Shown here: positions 6,629 to 12,410 of the stretch, piece after piece
Position numbering within the stretch: position 1 is the first letter of the stretch
Layout: every line of letters starts with the position of its first letter
Assembly: GCA_050743625.1 (NCBI GenBank)
Contig: JBOGED010000076.1
Location: 1 to 12,410, forward strand
DNA length: 12,410 nucleotides
Direction: 5' to 3'
Source: JBOGED01 sp050743625
GTDB taxonomy: Bacteria > Actinomycetota > Nitriliruptoria > Euzebyales > Egibacteraceae
Translations under genes and position numbers: made by a program
The notes under the pieces: model-generated
The model's input: the letters and a program-made list of their open reading frames with translations, nothing else
What the model was told of the DNA's origin: nothing
Database searches by the model: none

Positions 6629-8767
6629 GGAGGCAGCGTTCCCCGAGCGTTCCGGTCCCGTTCCAGGCGCGCCGAGCGCCGCGGCGAACTCGGCCCGAAG
6701 CCGGCGGGTCTCCGCCTCCCACACGCGCACGCCACCACCCATGCGGAGCGCGCGGTCTGCGGCCGCCAGGCCGACCTGCGCATTGCCGGCCAGTGCGCAG
6801 GCCTCGAGGAGCACCCGCATGATGGCACCGCCCATGCCGGGCGCGTGGTCGACGGTGCCGAGGTCTTCCGTCACCCGCTGTATACGCGCGATGCCAGCCG
6901 TGGCACGCCCGTCGAGCACGTCGACGAACCCGTTGAGCGCGGCGGCGATGATCTGCGTCGGCCTCCACTGATGCGCGAGCCCGTCATCCAGCGATGCGGC
7001 ATACGCGCGAACGCGCTCCGGCTCACCCATGTCGACGGCCAACAGCGTGGCGAAGATCAGCGCCGTCGCGTGGCTCGGTGGGTGCGCGATCTCGGATGCC
7101 AGCGCGAGCGCGGCATCGCGCGTGCGGGCGGCCTCATCCGGGCGCCCGAGAAACCACCAGGTATTGCCGAGGCGGCTGAGGCAGACCACCTTGGGATCCA
7201 GGAGATAATGCACCAGGTGTGCGCGGCGATGCTCGTCGCGGTAGCGGCGTACGGCAGCCTCGAGATGCCTTCGCGCGGCTTCGAACTCGCCTTGCCAGAA
7301 CGCGGCGATCCCGAGCACGTACTCGCCCTCGACGGCTAACACGTCGTCGGCTTCACGGTCGCCAAGCATCCGCAGCCGCTCACCGAACCCGCGCGCCTCT
7401 TCGAACGCGCCGGCCGAGAGCCGGACCATCGCCACCGATCGCAGCAGGGGTGGCGCCGGCTCCACGCCGGTCGCCCGGCTGAGCTCGAGGGCCCGCTCGT
7501 GCGTCTCGGCCAGCGCGCTCGACGCGAACCCCTCCACGGCGGCGAGGGGCGCGAGCAACGCGGTGCGCAGCTCGAGCTCGCGCGCTTCGTCTTCGGTGCT
7601 CGCCGGCGCCGCGGCGACGAGGTCGAGCGCCCGGCGCAACCGGCGGATGGCCTCGTCGTTCGCCTGCAGCTCCCGGTCCGCCTCCGCCGCGCGGGCGTAC
7701 CACCTGACCGCTTCGGCAACCGCCCCCGCCCGCTCGTAGTGAGTAGCGAGCTGCCCGCTCACCCGACCGAGTCGATGGCCGTGAACCTGCTCCAGTGCGC
7801 GCGCGACCTGCAGGTGACGGTGCCGGCGCTGGGCCGGGCTAAGGCCCTGGTAGGCCACCTCGCGGATCTTGTCGTGGCTGAAGTCGTAGGCATCGAGACC
7901 GTGCTCGCGCACGATCCGGCGCCGCCACAGCTCGTCGAGTGCCTGGACGAGCACACCCGTGCCGGCCTCACTCGCGGCGGCCAGTGTCTCGATCTTGAAC
8001 TCCCGACCGATGGTGGCGGCGACCCGCGCCAGCTCCCGCGCCGGCGGGGACAACCGAGCGAGCCGGGAGGAGATCACCGCCTGCACCTTGGGGCTTATTC
8101 GCCCGGGGTCGCGCTGCCCGCCGCGCCATCCCGCGCGCACCACCTCCACGACGAACAGCGGGTTACCCTCGGTCTCGCCGAACAGCTCGCGAGCAGCCGG
8201 CTCCGCAAGCCGCATCCCGGTCAGCCGCTCGGCGAGCGTCGCCGTCTCGTCCTGGGTAAACCGCTCGAGTGCGATGTCGGTCACCCGCTCCAACAGCTGC
8301 ATGCCGGTGACGAGCTCGTTGAGTGGGTGGGTGTCGTCGACCTCTTCCCGGCGGCAGGTCGCCACCACGAGCAGGCGGGCCTCCGGCCGGATGCGCAGCA
8401 GGTAGTGGAGCAGCTCCAGGCTCTCGCGGTCCCACCAGTGCACGTCGTCGCCGACGAGCAGCAGCGGGCGCCCGGATCCGAGGACCGCGGCAGCGACGGC
8501 GTCGAAGAGCCGCTGCCGCTGTTCGCTTGCGGGAAGCGGCAACGGCGGGAGCGGTCGAGGCGCCTGATCGAGTAGCTCGGGCAGCAGCCGCGCCAGCTCG
8601 TACAGCCGCGATCTGTCCATCCGCGAGACGCGCGGGCGGAGGCTCTGCGAGCGCAACCACATCACGACCGGGGCGTAGGCGAGCGCGCCCTCAGCCGGGT
8701 ACGACCGTGCCGTCGCGGTCGCCGCGCCGCGGCGGGGCTCTAGCGTTCGCCCACTCCTCGTGGACAT
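6626..8767 (-). pseudogene. 5'-truncated AAA/TPR ATPase of the AfsR/LuxR (LAL)-like regulator type, no Walker A
   Basis: From ATG 8767 the frame gives 714 residues. It opens in mid-domain: RGAATATARSYPAEGALAYAPVV (13-35) normally follows the P-loop in these STAND/AAA_16 ATPases. Walker B-like PLLLVGDDVHWWD is at 101-113 and an Arg-containing VVATCRREEV at about 134-143, but no GxxGxGKT/S exists anywhere before them. The rest (about 330-714) is alpha-helical, TPR-like and in frame to its stop. No C-terminal LuxR helix-turn-helix is present. The missing 5' part would have carried the P-loop and probably the DNA-binding domain (BTAD/OmpR type in relatives). The break must lie near 8700-8767, where it meets the divergent enzyme gene. 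The coding frame is otherwise undamaged, so the truncation looks recent, or the product has an ATP-independent role. Confidence 0.7.
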
Positions 8768-8770
8768 AAT
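8765..8770 (+). promoter_or_regulatory. -10-like box for a leaderless transcript
   Basis: CATAAT at 8765-8770 ends 7 nt before the ATG at 8778. In actinomycetes a -10 (TANNNT-like) at this distance usually places the transcription start on the start codon. No Shine-Dalgarno precedes the ATG, which agrees. The -35 position (about 8742-8747, AGCGTT) is a poor match. Confidence 0.45.
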
Positions 8771-8777
8771 CGGTGCG

Positions 8778-11084
8778 ATGGAAACGAAGGTAGACCTGGA
8801 CGTCCTCCGCACGGTGGAGCGCAGGGTGTTGTGGCTGGCCAACGCGATCATCTTTCACGCGAACAAGGTCCGGGCAAACCCCTCTGGGTTGAAGGTCGGC
8901 GGGCACCCCGCCTCCAGTGCGTCGATCACGAGCATCATGACCGCGCTGTGGTTCGGCGCGCTCCGGCCCGACGACCGGGTCTCGGTCAAGCCGCACGCCT
9001 CTCCGGTGCTCCACGCGATCAACTACCTGCTCGGCGACCTGGACGAGCGATATCTCGGGACGCTCCGGGCGTATAAGGGGTTGCAGGCCTACCCGAGCCG
9101 CACCAAGGACCCTGACACCGTCGACTACTCGACCGCATCGGTCGGGATCGGCGCGACGGCGCCGATCTGGGGTGCGCTCGCCAGGCGCTACCTTGATACG
9201 CATTTCAGTGGGGACGGGTCCAGTGCCGGGCGGCAGATCTCATTGCTCGGCGATGCCGAGCTTGACGAGGGTGCGTGCTGGGAGGCGATCATCGACCCGA
9301 CCGTCGCGCAGCTCGGCGAGGTGCTGTGGGTCGTCGACCTCAACCGTCAGTCGCTCGATCGCGTCGTTCCCCAGATCGCGGCGCAGCGCCTCGCGCGGAT
9401 GTTCGACGCCGTGGGCTGGCAGGTGCTCACGTTGAAGTACGGGAGGAGGCTGCGGGAGCTGTTCGCGCTGCCCGGCGGTGACGCGCTGCAAGCGCGGATC
9501 GATGAGATGAGCAACCCCGAGTACCAGCGCCTCCTCCGCTCGGAGCCGGCCGAGCTGCGGGCTCGGCTGCCCGGCGAAGGGACGCTCCGCGAGTCGCTCG
9601 CCTCGCTTGTCAGTGAGCTGGACGACGGATCCCTCCACGCCGCCATCCGCGACCTTGGGGGTCACGACTTGGGCGACCTGATCGAGGCGTTCGCAACGGT
9701 CGACCCCGACCGGCCCACCGTCATCATCGCCTACACGATCAAGGGTTACGGCCTGCCGATCGAGGGCCATCCCCGTAACCACGCCGCCTTGCTCACCGGC
9801 GCGCAGTACGGGCAGCTGGCCGAGACATTGGGCGCGGAGGCCGACCGGCCCTGGGCGCCGTTCTCGGCGGGCACCGCCGAGTCCGAGCTCTGCCGGCAGA
9901 CCGCCGCGCGACTCGCGCGGCCTCGGATCCCCCCCGTCGACATTCCCCTGCCGCCGCTGGACGTGAAGCGCCATCACACGGGCAAGGCATCGACGCAGGC
10001 GGCGCTCGGGCGCCTGTTGCTCGACCTCACCCGGGAGTGCCCCGCACTCGCCGAGCGCATCGTGACGGTCAGCCCGGACGTCGCGACCTCGACGAACCTG
10101 GGTGGGTGGCTGAACAAGGTCGGGGTTTGGTCGCCAAGGGAGCGGGTCGACTGGTTCGCCGACGACGACAAGACGCTCCTCCGGTGGCGTGAGCACCCGG
10201 AGGGTCAGCATATCGAGCTGGGTATCGCCGAGGTCAACATGGTCGGATTGCTCGGCGAGCTGGGCGTCGCGTGGTCTCGCTGGGGCCAGCCGCTGCTCCC
10301 GATCGGGACGCTGTACGACCCGTTCGTGAGCCGCGCGTTGGAGCCTTGGAGCTACGGCGTCTACGCCGGCGGCCAGTCAATTCTCGTCGGCACGCCATCC
10401 GGGGTCACGCTGGCGCCGGAGGGAGGAGCGCACCAATCCGTCACGACCCCGTCGATTGGCCTGGAGCAACCGGGGGTGGTTGCCTACGAGCCCGCCTTCA
10501 ACCAGGACTTCGAGTGGTGCTTCCTCCACGCGCTGTCCCGGCTGGGGCGTGCCAGCGGCGAGTCCGCCTACTTCCGGCTTTCAACCCGGCTCATCGACCA
10601 GAATCTTGCCCGCGTCCCCGCTGAGGGCGACGCGCATGAACGCCGTCGGCGGCAGGTACTGGCGGGTGGCTACATCCTGCGCGACACGCCCGGCGCGCGT
10701 GTTGTTCTGGCCGTGATGGGCTCAGTTGTCCCCGAGGCGCTCGCCGCCGCCGACGAGCTCGCCGACCACGGCGTACCCGCGCGAGTGGTCTGTGTCACAA
10801 GCGCCGACCTGCTGTACCGCCAACTGCGCGCTCTCGATCTCGCGGCCGACCCGCGGGAGAGCGTCCTCGATGAGCTGTTCCCTCCGGGCGAGTGCCTCCC
10901 GGCCGTCACCGTGCTCGACGGCCATCCCCACACGCTGGCGTTTCTCGGCACGATCCGCAACACGCCGGTGATCAGCTTGGGTGTCACCGAGTTCGGCCAA
11001 TCCGGCAACCTCTCCGAGGTGTACCGCCACCATGGCCTCGATACGCGGGCGATCGTACGGGCGGCGCGGCGCGTGCTCAGCTGA
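8778..11084 (+). CDS. AceE-like / transketolase-family thiamine diphosphate enzyme
   Basis: 768 residues, an apparently intact single chain with the three-domain layout of homodimeric pyruvate dehydrogenase E1 and transketolase, though shorter than AceE (about 890). The N-terminal LANAIIFHANKVR..GLKVGGH (20-43), Lys-Pro-His at 71-73 and the ThDP/Mg motif GDAELDEG (158-165) with Asn189 (VVDLN) resemble AceE. The pyrimidine-binding domain has IELGIAEVNM with the expected catalytic Glu485. The C-terminal region contains VVCVTSADLLYRQ, as in E1 proteins. The usual GDG is GDA here. I chose ATG 8778 over GTG 8760 because of the -10-like box and lack of Shine-Dalgarno. It stands alone, with no E2/E3 genes beside it, so its 2-oxo-acid or ketose substrate and partner are not determined. 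Confidence 0.8.
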   Translation: METKVDLDVLRTVERRVLWLANAIIFHANKVRANPSGLKVGGHPASSASITSIMTALWFGALRPDDRVSVKPHASPVLHAINYLLGDLDERYLGTLRAYKGLQAYPSRTKDPDTVDYSTASVGIGATAPIWGALARRYLDTHFSGDGSSAGRQISLLGDAELDEGACWEAIIDPTVAQLGEVLWVVDLNRQSLDRVVPQIAAQRLARMFDAVGWQVLTLKYGRRLRELFALPGGDALQARIDEMSNPEYQRLLRSEPAELRARLPGEGTLRESLASLVSELDDGSLHAAIRDLGGHDLGDLIEAFATVDPDRPTVIIAYTIKGYGLPIEGHPRNHAALLTGAQYGQLAETLGAEADRPWAPFSAGTAESELCRQTAARLARPRIPPVDIPLPPLDVKRHHTGKASTQAALGRLLLDLTRECPALAERIVTVSPDVATSTNLGGWLNKVGVWSPRERVDWFADDDKTLLRWREHPEGQHIELGIAEVNMVGLLGELGVAWSRWGQPLLPIGTLYDPFVSRALEPWSYGVYAGGQSILVGTPSGVTLAPEGGAHQSVTTPSIGLEQPGVVAYEPAFNQDFEWCFLHALSRLGRASGESAYFRLSTRLIDQNLARVPAEGDAHERRRRQVLAGGYILRDTPGARVVLAVMGSVVPEALAAADELADHGVPARVVCVTSADLLYRQLRALDLAADPRESVLDELFPPGECLPAVTVLDGHPHTLAFLGTIRNTPVISLGVTEFGQSGNLSEVYRHHGLDTRAIVRAARRVLS

Positions 11085-11119
11085 TATCGCTGCTCACCTC
11101 CAGACGCGAGGGCACCCCT

Positions 11120-11156
11120 GTTGCCGGCGGGAGCGGGCGGCTAGCCCGCCGGCAAC
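11120..11156. terminator. hairpin terminator after the ThDP enzyme gene
   Basis: GTTGCCGGCGGG and CCCGCCGGCAAC form a perfect 12-bp GC-rich stem with a 13-nt loop, starting 35 nt after the stop codon. There is no T-run, as is frequent in high-GC actinomycetes. It may serve both this gene and the convergent PspC gene. Confidence 0.65.
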
Positions 11157-11346
11157 GGGCCCCCGAGGTGGCTGGAGCGCTCCGGATTCCGCGACCTGAC
11201 CTTGAATCCCTGGCCTGCGGAGCCCGGGGGCGTTCATGAGCAGGATGGCGCACTTGGGCGTGGGATACATCCGTCTCGATGTCGAACTAGGGATCATCAC
11301 AAAGGGGGATACATACGATGTTCCATCCTCCAGATGTTTGAGCGCT
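11157..11346. other. convergent intergenic region; no secure gene
   Basis: No frame is convincing. A forward frame from ATG 11236 (MSRMAHLGVGYIRLDVELG) runs into the end of the PspC gene and faintly recalls the N-terminus of a serine recombinase, but no catalytic motif follows. Two imperfect copies of GGGATACAT followed by CGATGT lie at 11262-11282 and 11306-11321. Confidence 0.35.
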
Positions 11347-11616
11347 TTATGCCGAATCGTCGCTCGGCACGAGTATCCACAGGAGCACGTACAAGAACAG
11401 GCCGAGGCCATTGGCGAAGCAGAGCCCGACGAACAACAACCTGGGGATGAGCGGGTCCACCCCGAAGTAGTCGCCGAGCCCGCTGGCGACCCCCGCGACC
11501 ATGCGCTGGGTGGTCCGCCTTGTCACGCGCGGCGCCTCGCGCGGACTGTCTGCCGTTCCCGCCGGCAACGCCAACGGAGGCTCGGGGCTGTCGTCACTCT
11601 GTGCGTGATCGCTCAT
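11347..11616 (-). CDS. PspC-domain small membrane protein
   Basis: 89 residues. An acidic, proline-containing N-terminus (1-30) leads into a PspC domain: RRTTQRMVAGVASGLGDYFG at about 33-52, DPLIPRLLFV, then a hydrophobic helix GLGLFLYVLLWILVP at 70-84. In PspC proteins this domain inserts in the cytoplasmic membrane; family members act in envelope-stress sensing, and actinomycetes carry several stand-alone copies. The start ATG 11616 gives a protein beginning MSDHAQSDD. Longer upstream readings are unlike the family, and no strong Shine-Dalgarno is visible. The gene is convergent with the ThDP enzyme gene and has no operon partner. A stress role here is family inference only. Confidence 0.8.
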   Translation of the reverse strand: MSDHAQSDDSPEPPLALPAGTADSPREAPRVTRRTTQRMVAGVASGLGDYFGVDPLIPRLLFVGLCFANGLGLFLYVLLWILVPSDDSA

Positions 11617-11699
11617 GCACACCAGCATCCGCACCCTGGGCGCCGCGAGCCATCGGGGTTTCCCCCAGGTGTTCCCTGACACCCCTGACCCACAGATAA

Positions 11700-11985
11700 C
11701 AGGCGCTGCGCCGACCTGTAGGAGCGTGCTGGCATCGACCTGGCCGCCGAGCCGCTGGTCGGTGTCGGGGAGCGTGTGCCGCCGCCAGGCGAGCGCCGAG
11801 ATCACGGGCATCCTGACGTCCCTCGCGGCGCTCGGGCTGCGGTTGCACGGGTTCGCACCGCAGCTGCGCGCACTGCCTCCGCTACGTGCTCGAATGGCGC
11901 GCCCGGATGCTCGCCCGAGCCACGGCTCAGCTCACGCTGCCGTTGTGGGACGCGCGGTCTGTCCCGCAGTCTCTCCTCAGCCTAG
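11700..11985 (+). pseudogene. DpdA/TGT-like (queuine tRNA-ribosyltransferase-like, DUF7221-type) remnant
   Basis: Three frames in order rebuild the C-terminal third of an actinobacterial protein of the DpdA/TGT-like group. First, CADL-stop-ERAGIDLAAEPLVGVG (about 11710-11769) has a TAG at 11719-11721 where relatives have Tyr. Second, after one surplus G in the G-run 11767-11770, SVCRRQASAEITGIL continues to GLRLHGF (11771-11869). Third, after a gap near 11870, CLRYVLEWRARMLARATAQL continues to LTLPLWD (11874-11951). About 30 residues, normally containing SADSMAWS, are missing at the gap. The N-terminal two thirds are absent. Relatives are linked to 7-deazaguanine insertion into DNA or RNA and occur on mobile islands. 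The assignment rests on remembered family patterns. Confidence 0.58.
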
Positions 11986-11996
11986 ACGACCTCGAT

Positions 11997-12147
11997 TTGC
12001 TTCCCGATCTCCTCAGGGTCGGCCAGGTCGCGGAGCTGTTCGGCGTCGGGGTTGTGGTCGATCCGCACATTGGGTGTGCTCCCACGCTACCGGGCCGACG
12101 AGGTCCGCGAGCTGCTCACCACCGGCCGCGAGCACGCGACGAGGTAA
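11997..12147 (+). pseudogene. BldC/MerR-type helix-turn-helix protein remnant
   Basis: Starting at TTG 11997 the frame reads LPDLLRVGQVAELFGV (to about 12048), the first helix pair of a BldC- or excisionase-like DNA-binding domain. The recognition helix (normally DPKTVTRWA) is missing. A second frame from 12046 reads SGLWSIRTLGVLPRYRADEV and on to RELLTTGREHATR, ending at TAA 12145-12147. This resembles the wing and last helix of BldC (SIRTLGGHRRYREAEV). A deletion of about ten codons with loss of frame explains the break. The product would lack its DNA-contacting helix. In integrative elements such genes act as excisionases or conjugation regulators, but which one this was is unknown. Confidence 0.52.
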
Positions 12148-12165
12148 CCTGACGTACGAATAGAA

Positions 12166-12197
12166 GGTCCCGTGAGGCGGAGCGGCCTCACGGGACC
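12166..12197. repeat. perfect 13-bp hairpin upstream of the Xre gene
   Basis: GGTCCCGTGAGGC (12166-12178) and its exact complement (12185-12197) flank a 6-nt loop. It lies 18 nt after the BldC-like remnant and about 32 nt before the Xre coding frame. It may be a terminator for the former or a regulatory structure for the latter. Confidence 0.6.
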
Positions 12198-12229
12198 GTG
12201 ACCGCAACCGTTGAGGGGGGACTGCGGAC

Positions 12230-12410
12230 ATCAACGAGGATACGCCCGTCGGACAGCGCATCGCTTACTACCGACGCCAGCGGGAGCTTAGCCAGGCGAC
12301 TCTGGCCGGCCTGGTCGGCCGCTCCCCGGTGTGGCTGTCCAAGATCGAACGCGGCGAAAGACCCATTGACAAGATGTCGATCCTGGACGCGCTGGCCAAC
12401 GTCCTCAAGG
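12230..12410 (+). CDS. Xre-family helix-turn-helix regulator, N-terminal part, 3' end outside window
   Basis: Sixty visible codons encode an HTH_3/HTH_31 domain: TPVGQRIAYYRRQRELSQAT (5-24), then AGLVGRSPVWLSKIERGER (26-44) as the turn and recognition helix, then a last helix ILDALANVLK. This is the usual N-terminus of streptomycete Xre regulators. The frame has a TGA at 12212-12214 and no ATG, GTG or TTG between it and the domain. Position 12230 is ATC, and it sits 9 nt after GAGGGGGG (12213-12220), exactly where an ATG would be expected. Possibilities are a start-codon mutation, rare ATC initiation, or an indel in the G-run that would connect TTG 12211 or GTG 12198. The domain call is firm; the start and expression are not. 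Confidence 0.72.
   Translation, partial: MNEDTPVGQRIAYYRRQRELSQATLAGLVGRSPVWLSKIERGERPIDKMSILDALANVLK

Noticed and set aside
9240..10211. 323-codon - strand open frame inside the ThDP enzyme gene
   Set aside because: Antisense shadow of a conserved + strand enzyme; no recognisable motif.
1..12410. tRNA genes, CRISPR arrays or rRNA
   Set aside because: I saw no cloverleaf with a TTCRANY T-arm, no regularly spaced short repeats and no rRNA-like stretch.

Overview
The window is high-GC DNA with strong G/C bias at third codon positions, GTG/TTG starts and protein families typical of filamentous actinomycetes (BldC-like and Xre regulators, PspC, SARP/AfsR-type ATPases). It most resembles a Streptomyces-like or related actinobacterial accessory region. 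Intact operons alternate with heavily decayed genes.

Left third (about 164-5317, + strand): a compact operon of four overlapping or closely spaced genes. They are an HTTM-type membrane protein fused to an alpha/beta hydrolase, a small membrane-anchored protein, a class I SAM methyltransferase and a one-chain ABC exporter. The architecture and order match the H-L-M-T core of linaridin RiPP clusters (cypemycin type: cypH, cypL, cypM, cypT). No convincing linaridin precursor or LinD decarboxylase is visible; they would be expected left of position 1. A 42-codon reading frame with a good Shine-Dalgarno sits exactly between the methyltransferase and the exporter and is recorded as a candidate.

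Middle (5318-8767): a decay zone. It holds a frameshifted + strand fragment resembling the C-terminal end of a CPBP intramembrane protease. This abuts a - strand FAD-linked (BBE-like) oxidoreductase with an out-of-frame internal deletion and no C-terminus. Next come two tandem non-coding elements (6141-6628) bounded by four related ~37-nt inverted repeats (MITE-like). Last is a large - strand AAA/TPR ATPase whose 5' part, including Walker A, is missing.

Right-centre (8778-11084, + strand): one intact gene for an AceE-like/transketolase-family thiamine diphosphate enzyme. It has a -10-like box 7 nt before its ATG, suggesting a leaderless mRNA, and a strong hairpin after its stop.

Right end (11157-12410): a small PspC-domain membrane protein (- strand), then remnants of mobile-element-type genes on the + strand. 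These are a DpdA/TGT-like gene with a stop codon, a frameshift and a deletion, and a BldC/MerR-type helix-turn-helix gene with its middle removed. A perfect 13-bp hairpin follows, then an Xre-type regulator that runs off the window and has no ordinary start codon in frame.

Family names come from recognising motifs by eye; no database search was run.
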